From: Neiella marina
GTDB taxonomy: Bacteria > Pseudomonadota > Gammaproteobacteria > Enterobacterales > Neiellaceae
Assembly (NCBI RefSeq): GCF_002165625.1
Contig: NZ_NGNS01000020.1
Coordinates: forward strand, 26,697-90,696
Length of the DNA: 64,000 nt
Direction: 5' to 3'
Made by a program: the position numbers and the translations under genes. Positions 41,189-50,005 of the stretch are shown here, one piece after another. Numbering within the stretch: the first letter of the stretch is position 1; the number at the start of each line of letters is the position of its first letter. Under the pieces are notes generated by a model. It worked only from the letters and a program-made list of their open reading frames with translations, searched no databases and was not told the DNA's origin.

Positions 41189-42426
41189 ACCCTGCTAAAT
41201 GTTGTCAAGGCAGCAAAACCTGCGAGCCTGCGTATCTCGATAACAATGCAACCACCCAGGTTGATGAGCAAGTCGTCGCGACCATGTTGCCATTCTTGAC
41301 TGAGCACTACGGCAACCCGTCGTCAATCCATAAGTTTGGCGATCCTGTCGGCAAAGCCATTGAAGTGGCTCGCGCTCAGGTACAACAACTAATTGGTGCT
41401 GAACATGCCACGGAAGTCATTTTTACTTCCTGTGCCACGGAAGCAACCAGCACGGCAATTTTATCCGCCATCGAAGCGTTTCCCGATCGCAAAGAGATCA
41501 TTACCTCGGTGGTTGAACACCCCGCAACCTTGCAGTTATGCGAGCATCTTAAACGCAAGGGCTACACCATCCATTGGATTGGCGTTGATAGCAAAGGCCG
41601 CATTGACATGGAGGCCTACAAAAGCGCACTAAGTGACCGTGTGGCGATTATCAGTTTGATGTGGGCGAACAACGAAACAGGTACCATTTTCCCGATTCGT
41701 GGTATGGCTGAAATGGCCAAGAAACACGGTATTCTGTTCCATACCGACGCTGTTCAAGTCGCCGGTAAAGTGCCCATTCAAGTGGCGGGAAGTGGCATTG
41801 ATTTGCTATCACTCTCGGGCCATAAATTTCATGCTCCGAAGGGAATTGGCGCGCTTTACTTACGGCGTGGCGCTAAATTCCGACCATTGCTTCGCGGTGG
41901 GCATCAAGAGCGAGGTCGTCGCGCTGGTACTGAGAACGCAAGCGGTATTGTCGCACTTGGCAAAGCCGCCGAGTTAGCGATGAATGCCATGCAGCGCGAT
42001 TCGGCTCGAATTGCCATGATGCGTGATCGATTGGAACATGGTTTGCTCGCGCGGGTGCCTAGCTCATTTGTCACTGGCGATCCCAGCCAACGTGTGCCCA
42101 ATACCAGCAACATCGCTTTTGAATATGTTGAAGGCGAGTCGATTTTGCTGATGCTCAACCAGTTCAATATTGCCGCATCATCTGGCTCGGCCTGTACTTC
42201 AGGATCGTTGGAACCCAGTCATGTTATGCGCGCTATGGATATTCCATACACTGCGGCTCACGGCGCTATTCGGTTCTCTTTGTCGCGCTACACCACCGAT
42301 GACATGATCGACCGAGTGCTAGCGGAGTTACCTGCGATTGTTGAACGTCTGCGTTCTATCTCGCCATATTGGGATCCAGAGCAGAATTGTCCGCGCGAGC
42401 AAGCGTTTGAACCGGCGTATGGTTAA
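41185..42426 (+). CDS. nifS: Nitrogenase-dedicated cysteine desulfurase NifS
   Basis: This 413-residue PLP enzyme releases sulfur from cysteine and delivers it to NifU. The PLP lysine is K214 in [10 protein letters not shown] and the active-site cysteine is C337 in [20 protein letters not shown]. This is the NifS rather than IscS form. The N-terminus carries about 13 extra residues with three Cys ([17 protein letters not shown]) before the usual [14 protein letters not shown] precedes the ATG inside nifU. The stop shares a base with the nifV start. Confidence 0.96.
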   Translation: MNPAKCCQGSKTCEPAYLDNNATTQVDEQVVATMLPFLTEHYGNPSSIHKFGDPVGKAIEVARAQVQQLIGAEHATEVIFTSCATEATSTAILSAIEAFPDRKEIITSVVEHPATLQLCEHLKRKGYTIHWIGVDSKGRIDMEAYKSALSDRVAIISLMWANNETGTIFPIRGMAEMAKKHGILFHTDAVQVAGKVPIQVAGSGIDLLSLSGHKFHAPKGIGALYLRRGAKFRPLLRGGHQERGRRAGTENASGIVALGKAAELAMNAMQRDSARIAMMRDRLEHGLLARVPSSFVTGDPSQRVPNTSNIAFEYVEGESILLMLNQFNIAASSGSACTSGSLEPSHVMRAMDIPYTAAHGAIRFSLSRYTTDDMIDRVLAELPAIVERLRSISPYWDPEQNCPREQAFEPAYG

Positions 42427-43613
42427 TGCCCATGGCCAGTCATCAGCAAGGTTTAGGCAAGCCCATCGTCATCAATGACACCACCTTGCGAGATGGTGAG
42501 CAAACTGCTGGTGTGGCATTTAGCGCGGCGGAAAAGATTGCGATTGCCGCCGCACTCGAGTGCGCCGGAGTGACTGAGCTGGAAGTTGGGATCCCTGCAA
42601 TGGGACCTGCCGAGCAAGATGTTATTAAGGCAATTACCGACCAAGTCTCAATTGCCCAAACCATGGGCTGGTGTCGGATGTTGCCGCAAGATATCGCTTG
42701 TTGCCGTGATTTGGGACTGAACTGGGTCGACTTATCAATACCGGCATCGACACAGCAGCGACAGTCCAAACTGGCTTTGTCCGAGTCGCAACTGTTAGCT
42801 CAGATTGGTGACCGCGTGATGCAGGCCAATGATTTAGGGCTTCGAGTTTGTATCGGCATGGAAGATGCGTCGCGATCCTCGATTAGCAGCTTGCTGAGAA
42901 TCGCCGAAGCCGCGCAAGCAGCTGGCGCTTGTCGAGTTCGTTACGCTGACACCTTGGGGATCTTAGAGCCCTTTGGTTGTTATGAACAACTCAAAGCGTT
43001 AGTCGACAACACTGATTTGCAAGTTGAAATGCATGCCCACAACGACTTAGGTCTGGCAACCGCCAACTCGCTGGCGGCGATTAGAGCTGGTGCCTACTCG
43101 GTCAATACCACGGTCGCAGGGCTAGGTGAAAGGGCTGGCAATGCGCCATTGGAAGAGGTGTTGGCGGCCTTAACGCTATCGCCTGCTGCGCCACAACGTT
43201 CGTTACCAGAGGTTGAGCTAACTAGCTTGCCAGCGATTTGCCAGCTGGTGGCCCAAGCGTCTGGTCGCCAGTTGAGTCAACAAAAAAGCATTGTCGGTGA
43301 AGCTGTGTTTACCCATGAGTCAGGAATTCACGTCGCCGGACTGTTGAAAGATCCCAATAACTATCAAGCATTTCAGCCTGAGATCATTGGCCGAAGTCAT
43401 CAAATGGTGTTGGGCAAACACTCAGGGACACGGGCAATTCAGGCGGTTTATCAACGCCAAGGCATTGCCCTGACACAATCGCAGGCACAACAACTACGTG
43501 GCTGGCTTAGAGATTGGGCGGAATGCCATAAACGCAACCCAACTGACGAAGAGTTATCGCTGTTTTATCAGCGGATTCAAGCAGTCGGCTCTGACCGCAC
43601 TGCTGCGGCATAA
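42426..43613 (+). CDS. nifV: Homocitrate synthase NifV
   Basis: This 395-residue enzyme condenses acetyl-CoA and 2-oxoglutarate to homocitrate, the organic ligand of the FeMo cofactor. The N-terminal [15 protein letters not shown] and the metal-binding [14 protein letters not shown] are HMGL/homocitrate synthase signatures, and [15 protein letters not shown] is typical. Its place between nifS and nifW, as in Azotobacter, argues for NifV rather than isopropylmalate synthase. It overlaps nifS by one base (TAATG). Confidence 0.95.
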   Translation: MPMASHQQGLGKPIVINDTTLRDGEQTAGVAFSAAEKIAIAAALECAGVTELEVGIPAMGPAEQDVIKAITDQVSIAQTMGWCRMLPQDIACCRDLGLNWVDLSIPASTQQRQSKLALSESQLLAQIGDRVMQANDLGLRVCIGMEDASRSSISSLLRIAEAAQAAGACRVRYADTLGILEPFGCYEQLKALVDNTDLQVEMHAHNDLGLATANSLAAIRAGAYSVNTTVAGLGERAGNAPLEEVLAALTLSPAAPQRSLPEVELTSLPAICQLVAQASGRQLSQQKSIVGEAVFTHESGIHVAGLLKDPNNYQAFQPEIIGRSHQMVLGKHSGTRAIQAVYQRQGIALTQSQAQQLRGWLRDWAECHKRNPTDEELSLFYQRIQAVGSDRTAAA

Positions 43614-43627
43614 CCGTGCTTTGGTTA

Positions 43628-43659
43628 TCAGGATTAAGCAGTGTCAGGATTAAGCAGTA
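43628..43659 (+). repeat. Perfect 16-bp tandem duplication upstream of nifW
   Basis: TCAGGATTAAGCAGTG (43628-43643) is followed directly by TCAGGATTAAGCAGTA (43644-43659). It lies in the 66-bp gap between nifV and nifW and looks like a recent slippage duplication; no role is evident. Confidence 0.85.
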
Positions 43660-43679
43660 ATGAATGCGGAGGACATGCG

Positions 43680-44015
43680 ATGTTAGCGCAAGCAACTGAT
43701 ATGGATTTAGCAATCGCTGAGTTGAACAGCGCCGAGTCGTTTCTGGAGTTTTTCAACGTCAGTTATCAGCCCGCTTACCTCAAGCCTCGGCGCGTTCGCT
43801 TTATGCGATTGTTCCGCCAAGAGCTCGACAAGAGTGACGCGCCGCTCGACTGGAATGACTATTACCAAGCGGTCTTTCGGGCCTACTGTTTGTTAGAGCG
43901 CGATGTTGCTATCGCCCTCAGTGGTGGTGCTTGTGGCAGCTGCGCCGGCTGCCAAAGCGATGAAGACAAACAATCAGAACAAGCGTTGCAAGGGAGGAAT
44001 TGTCGCCATGATTGA
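43680..44015 (+). CDS. nifW: Nitrogenase-stabilising protein NifW
   Basis: This 111-residue protein is recognised by the NifW core ELNSAESFLEFFNVSYQPAYL and RFMRLFRQEL, and by position between nifV and nifZ. NifW protects the MoFe protein from oxygen. The ATG at 43680 follows GGAGG by 7 bases; an in-frame GTG at 43641 has no such site. The C-terminal part is unusual: instead of the common tail it has GGACGSCAGCQ (C-x2-C-x2-C), suggesting metal or redox chemistry. It overlaps nifZ by 8 bp. Confidence 0.85.
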   Translation: MLAQATDMDLAIAELNSAESFLEFFNVSYQPAYLKPRRVRFMRLFRQELDKSDAPLDWNDYYQAVFRAYCLLERDVAIALSGGACGSCAGCQSDEDKQSEQALQGRNCRHD

Positions 44016-44487
44016 TGCCAAATATGCTTACGGAACTAAGGTCCGGGTGATCTGCAATGTCCGCAACGACGGCAGCTTCCCGGGAAAAATGAAAGGTGAT
44101 CTGTTGGTCCGCCGAGGAACAACCGGCTATGTTCAGCAAGCCGGATTGCACCTGCAAGAGAACGTCATCTATCAAGTACATTTCATTGAACACAACCTCA
44201 TCATTGGCTGCAAAGAAACTGAACTGATTGATGCCGCAGAGCCGTGGGTTGATAACGAATTTGAATACGGTGACCGCGCGCAGTTAACACTTACGTTGGC
44301 CAGTCAGGGGATTACTCTGGTAGAAGCAGGCACCATCGTCTCGGTGTTGGCGGTAGAACGGGATGATCCAACCGACATTCACTATCGCATTCAATGTGGT
44401 CAGCTTGATGTGTCGGTGCCAGCCCGAGCGCTGACTGCAATCAATCACAATGCCAAGGAGTTGGTCGATGATGACTATGCTGCATGA
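44008..44487 (+). CDS. nifZ: Nitrogenase maturation protein NifZ
   Basis: This 159-residue protein has the NifZ domain: YGTKVRVICNVRNDGSFPG, LLVRRGTTGYVQQAG and VIYQVHFIEHNLIIGCKETEL. NifZ helps P-cluster formation in the second half of the MoFe protein. The ATG at 44008 follows GGAGG by about 10 bases. It is a little longer than many NifZ, with a second beta-rich segment after residue 80. Its 3' end overlaps nifM by 20 bp. Confidence 0.92.
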   Translation: MIDAKYAYGTKVRVICNVRNDGSFPGKMKGDLLVRRGTTGYVQQAGLHLQENVIYQVHFIEHNLIIGCKETELIDAAEPWVDNEFEYGDRAQLTLTLASQGITLVEAGTIVSVLAVERDDPTDIHYRIQCGQLDVSVPARALTAINHNAKELVDDDYAA

Positions 44488-45349
44488 TGTTAGCGAGACC
44501 CTCGACCCGTCGGTTGATGCCGGCCTGTCGTATCTGATGATGAAATCGAGCCTTGAGCAATTTGGCGTGATCTGTTCTGAGTTGAAACCCGATCAGCTGC
44601 CGAAGGTCACTCGGCAGGCGGTTCATGCCCGCCGTTTGCAGCACAAAGTATTGGCTTCAACGGAGGCCAGTCAGGTTCATTTAAGCAAAGCCGAAGTGGA
44701 CCAGGCGGTGGCAGAATTGGCCAAGCGCTTTGCTCAGGAGCAAGATTTTACCGCGACATTAGCGGCCAACCAGCTTGATTCAACAACCCTCAGACAAGCC
44801 TTGCAAGAAGAGCTCAAGTGCCAGGCCGTGCTGAACTATGTTGGCTTACAAGCCGGTGAATGCTCCGAACAAGAGGCATTGACCTATTATCAAAGCCATC
44901 CTGAAAAGTTTAGTCAGCCAGAGCGACGCTACGCACGCCACATTTTGATCACCGTGAATGATGATTTTGCCGAAAACACCCTCGATCAGGTTGAGTCGCG
45001 CATTGCTGATATCTACCAACAACTGCAGCGTAAAGGCAATTATGCCAGTCATTTTGGCTGGTTTGCCAAACGTTATTCAGAATGCCCAAGTGCGATGAAT
45101 GATGGTGAACTCGGTTGGGTTGAACCCAATATCCTGTTTGCTGAGCTCGATCAGGCGTTGTTTAGCATGGAAAGCGGCCAAATTAGTCAGCCCATTGCTA
45201 CTGAAGCTGGCTTACATCTATTGTTTTGCCAACAAGTGAGTGGCGCTCATATGGTTTCTTTTGAACAAGCCCGTGACAAGATTCGTCAGACCTTGACGGC
45301 CCATGCGAGCAAAATGGAGCAGAAGCGCTGGCTATCTCAGCTACCTTGA
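44468..45349 (+). CDS. nifM: NifM, parvulin-type peptidyl-prolyl isomerase for NifH
   Basis: This 293-residue protein combines an N-terminal helical SurA-like region (1-140) with a C-terminal parvulin domain (RRYARHILITVNDDFAENTL, SECPSAMNDGELGWVEP, GLHLLFCQQ). NifM is needed to fold and activate the nitrogenase Fe protein. Its similarity to Azotobacter NifM is clear (ARHILVTINEDFPENT there). AAGGAG lies 7 bases before the ATG at 44468, inside nifZ. It is the last gene of the operon. Confidence 0.92.
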   Translation: MMTMLHDVSETLDPSVDAGLSYLMMKSSLEQFGVICSELKPDQLPKVTRQAVHARRLQHKVLASTEASQVHLSKAEVDQAVAELAKRFAQEQDFTATLAANQLDSTTLRQALQEELKCQAVLNYVGLQAGECSEQEALTYYQSHPEKFSQPERRYARHILITVNDDFAENTLDQVESRIADIYQQLQRKGNYASHFGWFAKRYSECPSAMNDGELGWVEPNILFAELDQALFSMESGQISQPIATEAGLHLLFCQQVSGAHMVSFEQARDKIRQTLTAHASKMEQKRWLSQLP

Positions 45350-45485
45350 AAAACGCTTGCTATTGCAACCACGACAGATTGCCCTGATTAATATTTTTCA
45401 TGCGAAATTGAGAGCTTATTCAGCGAACAATCTGCCTGATTAGGGTATAGTGCGCCGGTCCCAAGTTTTAGAGAAGTAATCAGGT

Positions 45486-45686
45486 ATGGATCATTATAAA
45501 TCCATCTTCGAGCTTGCACGGAAGGTGCTGGGAGATAGGCGACTGGCAGAATCCTGGATGACCACGAAGTTGGCATCATTGAATAATCAGACTCCTGAAG
45601 AACTGCTAAAGAGTTCTGCCAACGGCCACAAAGAACTAGAAGGCTATTTGTCTAACATGCTAGATGTCATGTGCGGAGCCAAGTAA
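45486..45686 (+). CDS. Orphan DUF2384 (MbcA/ParS/Xre antitoxin toxin-binding) domain protein
   Basis: This 66-residue protein consists almost only of a DUF2384-like domain: VLGDRRLAESWMTTKLASLN followed by TPEELLKSSANGHKELEGYL. In type II toxin-antitoxin pairs of the RES-Xre class this domain binds the toxin, but it is normally preceded by a helix-turn-helix domain and followed by a RES toxin gene. Neither is present here. It has its own terminator. Function unknown; it may regulate a distant partner. Confidence 0.65.
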   Translation: MDHYKSIFELARKVLGDRRLAESWMTTKLASLNNQTPEELLKSSANGHKELEGYLSNMLDVMCGAK

Positions 45687-45716
45687 CAGATTGTTGTTAG
45701 CCGACTTATCACAAAA

Positions 45717-45743
45717 AACCGCTTCGTTAAGGCGGTTTTTTTG
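45717..45743 (+). terminator. Terminator after the DUF2384 gene
   Basis: A-run, AACCGC (45717-45722), GCGGTT (45732-45737) with an inner TT/AA pairing, then T-run. Its A-rich left side also allows use by the convergent minus-strand gene. Confidence 0.85.
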
Positions 45744-45752
45744 TGACTAAAA

Positions 45753-46136
45753 TCAGCCAGTCATCGATGTCCAAGCAACAAACAGCAAAAATGCTGCCGC
45801 AGGCAAAAATGCCAGACCACACCACCGAAACCACTCTTTGAATTGAACCGCTGACCAACGGGCAAAATGTCGATGCAAAGACGGTGGTGTGCACAGTAAG
45901 CCGACGCTCACTGCTAACAAGCCGTAGCCGAGCCATCGAATGAGCCAGGGATAGATCGCTGAGTCCGCGTAAAGGACGAAAACCAGCCCAGCCAGTCCAC
46001 GACTAATGATTTCAAACGGATGAAAAAAACGCTGCTCACTAAAGGCAATAATGCCAGCTGAGAATGCTGCCGGTTGAATCATCATTCGGATGCAAAAGTA
46101 CATCAATAATAAGGCAAAAGCGCCGACAAATAGCAT
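45753..46136 (-). CDS. Small integral membrane protein of unknown function
   Basis: This 127-residue protein has four hydrophobic segments (about 1-20, 43-60, 66-84 and 104-122) with short Arg-rich loops. I do not recognise the family. It stands alone between the DUF2384 gene (convergent) and the AraC-type regulator (divergent). Confidence 0.6.
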   Translation of the reverse strand: MLFVGAFALLLMYFCIRMMIQPAAFSAGIIAFSEQRFFHPFEIISRGLAGLVFVLYADSAIYPWLIRWLGYGLLAVSVGLLCTPPSLHRHFARWSAVQFKEWFRWCGLAFLPAAAFLLFVAWTSMTG

Positions 46137-46297
46137 TTTCGATGTGTCCCTGTGAACAATAAAACAGTGTATCTGCCGCGATAGTACGCGGGGTAAATTT
46201 AGTTTCTCACGAATCTATCCGCTATCGCGAGTGGGTTAGTTTTTGCCACTTCGCTATGTCAGAATAGCGAAGTTTTTAATGGCCTGTTGGGTAATGA

Positions 46298-47356
46298 ATG
46301 TTGACTGTTGATGAGCTTAATCTGCTGCTTCGCTGCTTTTCGATAGGAAATCTGATACTGCTTGCTTCCTTGTGTATAGGAAGGAAACTAACGGTCAATA
46401 TTGTCCTACTGTTTGCTTTGTTTGTGGGCTTTGCTCACTACATTGTTCTGACGGCCCCCGTTTCTTATCAATTGATTCTTTCCTACCGTAATGGGCTGCT
46501 GTTTTTTACTGAACTGTTACCCGTGCTTATCTTTCTGTTTGTGCTCGATTTTTCTCCAGCTTGTCGCTCGTACCAATACTATGAACGGTTACGAATCAGC
46601 ACATTGGTAGCAGCTATCGTGTTATATGGTGTCTGCTTTTTATTGCTGGCTGGCCGCGGCGTTCTGCATTCCATATCCCATGTGATTGGCTTGATTTTAT
46701 TAATTGCCTCTGGCTACCTGTGTTTCCGTCAGATAAATGATGATTTGGTTGATAAACGACGAACATACCGTTTTGTGTTTGGCGGCTATTTAATGCTGCA
46801 TTTTTGCGTTCTGGTACTGTTTGAATTGTTTACCTCTCAGAGCGACGGCAACCTCTATTTAAGTTTGACTAACAGCGCGTTGATCTTTCTGGCGACCTTA
46901 GTAGGGGTCAACATCCATGTTCGTGAACCACAGCCAATTGAGCGGGGTTTGGCACCACAACCAAGCACTAATGAACAACCGTCTGACAATTCTATGCCGC
47001 CCGCTATGCAGCAACGAGCCGCTCAACTTGAATTGCTGATGAGCGAAGGTGCTTATCTGGAAAATGGCTTAACGATTGGCAAACTATCTGAGCAGCTTAA
47101 ATTACCGGAACACAGGTTGCGAAAACTGATCAACGAAGGCTTGGGCTATAAAAATTTTTCTAGCTACCTTAATAGCTATCGCATCCCACAGGCCTGCCAG
47201 ATGTTGAAGGACCGTGACAACGCAGAGAAACCCATCTTGTCTATCGCTTTGGAACTTGGCTTTGGCTCAATTAGCCCATTCAATCGCGCCTTCAAGCAGG
47301 CTACAGGTAACACGCCGACAGAATATCGCGACCACCACACTAAGCTATCGCTCTAG
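46298..47356 (+). CDS. AraC-family regulator with N-terminal multi-pass membrane domain
   Basis: This 352-residue protein has six or seven hydrophobic segments in the first 205 residues, then a linker and a C-terminal AraC/XylS DNA-binding domain (about 235-350). Both helix-turn-helix units are visible (LTIGKLSEQLKLPEHRLRKL and PILSIALELGFGSISPFNRA), and FKQATGNTPTEYR is the family signature. A membrane-bound AraC regulator implies sensing at the membrane. The serine hydrolase and esterase genes downstream on the same strand are plausible targets. Confidence 0.82.
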   Translation: MLTVDELNLLLRCFSIGNLILLASLCIGRKLTVNIVLLFALFVGFAHYIVLTAPVSYQLILSYRNGLLFFTELLPVLIFLFVLDFSPACRSYQYYERLRISTLVAAIVLYGVCFLLLAGRGVLHSISHVIGLILLIASGYLCFRQINDDLVDKRRTYRFVFGGYLMLHFCVLVLFELFTSQSDGNLYLSLTNSALIFLATLVGVNIHVREPQPIERGLAPQPSTNEQPSDNSMPPAMQQRAAQLELLMSEGAYLENGLTIGKLSEQLKLPEHRLRKLINEGLGYKNFSSYLNSYRIPQACQMLKDRDNAEKPILSIALELGFGSISPFNRAFKQATGNTPTEYRDHHTKLSL

Positions 47357-47525
47357 TAGTAAGTACCTGAAATAGCAGGGCAAAGCGCCTAATTTATCGC
47401 CAAAGGGCTTAGCAAATATGAAAAATGCTGGTCATTTTTAAAAAAAACGGCGTGTTTTTGAAATCGACCAGACGCAATCCAATGCTCATCGTAGGCTGGC
47501 CTAAAAATTTAATTGCGAGTCTGAG

Positions 47526-48785
47526 ATGAAACTCAAATTACTGTTTGTTGCCTCATTGGCGTTGGGTCTATTGTTGTGGAAAGCGGCGCCAATTTATCAA
47601 TACTTGGCTCATCGAGGTGTGGTGAGCTTCCTACCTTGGACCGATTTTGCTGCCATACCCGAACCTGCACCAAGCATTTCAGAACTTTACGTAGCTAAGT
47701 ACCGCGATGCCTCGAATCAGGCTCTTGAGCTATTGAAAGTCCACCGCCAACAACTAAATGCACCCTCGATAAACTTTGCAATTGCCATTGATGGTGCATT
47801 GGTGTGGGCCAGTGCCATTGGTTGGCGTAACGTTGAGCAGCAAATACCAGCGCAGCTGACCACCCAGTATCGAATCGGCAGCACGTCTAAAGCGCTGACG
47901 GCGATGGCGATCGCCCGGTTGGTTGAACGGCAGCAGATCGACTTGGATACACCAATTGGAGGCTACCTTAAGCCATTGCCCAACGCCTCTTGGCGGAACA
48001 TTACGCCGCGGCAATTGTTATCCCATACTTCTGGTTTACCTCACTACCCAGACAATCGCGATTACTTGGGTTTGTATCAAACGATTGCACTAAGCCAAAA
48101 TTATCCAACGGCGGCGGAAGCATTAGACGTATTTGACGACAGTGATTTGCTATTCCAGCCTAATGCCGATTATCACTATTCGACTTTTGGTACTGTGCTG
48201 CTCAGTGCTGTTATCGAACAAATCGCCGGCCGCCCATTCGATGATTTCATCACTGCAGAGCTGTTTGAACCATTGCAACTGAACGACACCGCCTCAGAGC
48301 AACAAGCAATTGCGCAGAATCGTGACTCACTGGCTCAGTTCTACTGGAATAACAAAGGGCGCAGTGACCAAGTCAAACCTTGGCGCCAAGTCGACCTTAG
48401 CCATCGCCTTGCTGGTGGCGGCTTTGTTTCGACCTCGACCGATTTAGCTCGGTTTGGTAGCGCTGTTCTCAATGGTGATGTGGTCAACGCTGAGACTGCT
48501 GCGACATTTTTTACCCCACAGCTGTTGGCCAATGGCCAGCGAACTCCCGATAACTATGCGTTGGGCTGGCGCGCGCCTCGATATGATTTTGGTAATGATT
48601 TAGGCAACATCACTTTTATCAATCACGGTGGCGTATCAAGAGGGGCTCAAAGTATATTGGCGCTGTTGCCTGAGTATGGCGTCGCTATCGCCATGAATAT
48701 CAATTCGAACACCGAGCAGTTTACTGACTTTTCATCGGTCATTCGCCCGATTATGGCGCTGTTTATCAGCCTTGAAAGTAGTTAA
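47526..48785 (+). CDS. Serine beta-lactamase-like hydrolase (class C/penicillin-binding fold)
   Basis: This 419-residue protein has an N-terminal membrane anchor or signal sequence (LLFVASLALGLLLWKAAP) and a beta-lactamase family domain. The SxxK motif is in RIGSTSKALTAMAI, the YxN-like motif is DYHYSTFGT, and a late HGG stands for KTG. Such proteins are esterases, D-aminopeptidases or beta-lactamases, acting in the periplasm. The YST form and lack of KTG make true beta-lactamase activity uncertain. The esterase gene follows after 54 bp. Confidence 0.75.
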   Translation: MKLKLLFVASLALGLLLWKAAPIYQYLAHRGVVSFLPWTDFAAIPEPAPSISELYVAKYRDASNQALELLKVHRQQLNAPSINFAIAIDGALVWASAIGWRNVEQQIPAQLTTQYRIGSTSKALTAMAIARLVERQQIDLDTPIGGYLKPLPNASWRNITPRQLLSHTSGLPHYPDNRDYLGLYQTIALSQNYPTAAEALDVFDDSDLLFQPNADYHYSTFGTVLLSAVIEQIAGRPFDDFITAELFEPLQLNDTASEQQAIAQNRDSLAQFYWNNKGRSDQVKPWRQVDLSHRLAGGGFVSTSTDLARFGSAVLNGDVVNAETAATFFTPQLLANGQRTPDNYALGWRAPRYDFGNDLGNITFINHGGVSRGAQSILALLPEYGVAIAMNINSNTEQFTDFSSVIRPIMALFISLESS

Positions 48786-48839
48786 TGCCGTCAAACAAAA
48801 AACCAATGAACTAATTGCTAGAGAGTAGAAAAAAGGTAA

Positions 48840-49970
48840 ATGATGAAGGAAATATTAATCTCAATAAAAGTGTTGTTGCTGATCTTGGCCGCCGGGCCGT
48901 TTGAACTGAATGCGGCGCCCGATAACAACACGATTGATATCAACTCGGATGTTTTACAAGACACGCGCCGAATCATCGTTTCGCTACCAACAAACTATCA
49001 AACCGAGTCGTTTTATCAGTTCCCGGTGCTTTACATGACCGATGGCGACAGTCAATTCGAGCATATATCTTCGATGACACATTATTTGTCGGGGACCATT
49101 TCGCCGATGATTGTGGTCGCTATTGAGCAGAAGAACCGATTTGCTGAGTTGGCACCATTCATTAGTGAACAAGCGATCAGCGGCAACAGTGAGAAGTTTC
49201 GCCAGTTTATCGTTGATGAAGTAAAACCATTGATTGATAAACAATATCGTACTGCTGACTTTGCTGTTTTGATGGGGCACTCATTGGGTGGTGCATTCGT
49301 GCTCAATGCCTACCATCAAGAGCCATCTCAATTCGATGCCTATGTGTCCTTAGCGCCGTCGTTAGCATGGGGAAACGAGCGCTTGTTGACGCTACTTCCC
49401 AAGAGCTTTGCGCAACAACAACAACCCTTCGTTGCTATTTCATTTGAGGGCCAAAGCGCCTTTCCAACGCCACAACAGAGCTATAACGAACTGAGTCAAA
49501 TGATCGCCAAACACCCACATTTGCAGCTTTCCCACCAAGTTGAGCTGTTGCCAGACGAAGACCATATGTCCGTTGCGCACCTGGGTGCTTACCATGCACT
49601 AAAGCGACTTTACCGTGGATGGTTTCTGTCACTGCCGCAAGCCTTGAGCAGTGACGATGCATTTGAACGTCACTATCAGCAGTTGAGCAATCGCTTAGGC
49701 TACTCGGTGCTACCCACAGAGTATGAACTTTGGTCTCTGACCTCAGCGCTCATTAATCAGGGAAATCAGAAGGTTGCCGCTAAGATTGCAAACCATGCCG
49801 AACAAATGTACCCAGACTCTCATTTTAGCTATTCATTGTTGGCTGATGTTGCCAAGGCGGCGAACAACAATGAGCAAGCGGCAACATACCTCGACAAGGC
49901 GGTGGAATTGTCTGCGCATTTACCCGAGCGCCAAGCGCGTTATCAAAGCCGCTTAGAGCAACTGCGTTGA
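48840..49970 (+). CDS. Alpha/beta hydrolase of the esterase D/IroE type with C-terminal helical repeats
   Basis: This 376-residue secreted protein has a signal peptide (residues 1-24) and an alpha/beta hydrolase fold like PF00756 esterases. The nucleophile Ser is in MGHSLGGAFVLN, and the catalytic His is in DEDHMSVAH. The last 100 residues look like TPR-type helices (NHAEQMYPDSHFSYSLLADV). It likely hydrolyses an ester or a siderophore-like compound; the substrate is unknown. AAAGGT precedes the two adjacent ATG codons. Confidence 0.75.
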   Translation: MMKEILISIKVLLLILAAGPFELNAAPDNNTIDINSDVLQDTRRIIVSLPTNYQTESFYQFPVLYMTDGDSQFEHISSMTHYLSGTISPMIVVAIEQKNRFAELAPFISEQAISGNSEKFRQFIVDEVKPLIDKQYRTADFAVLMGHSLGGAFVLNAYHQEPSQFDAYVSLAPSLAWGNERLLTLLPKSFAQQQQPFVAISFEGQSAFPTPQQSYNELSQMIAKHPHLQLSHQVELLPDEDHMSVAHLGAYHALKRLYRGWFLSLPQALSSDDAFERHYQQLSNRLGYSVLPTEYELWSLTSALINQGNQKVAAKIANHAEQMYPDSHFSYSLLADVAKAANNNEQAATYLDKAVELSAHLPERQARYQSRLEQLR

Positions 49971-50005
49971 TTCCAGCGATGGCAAAGTGATTGATCGCGG
50001 CTCGC

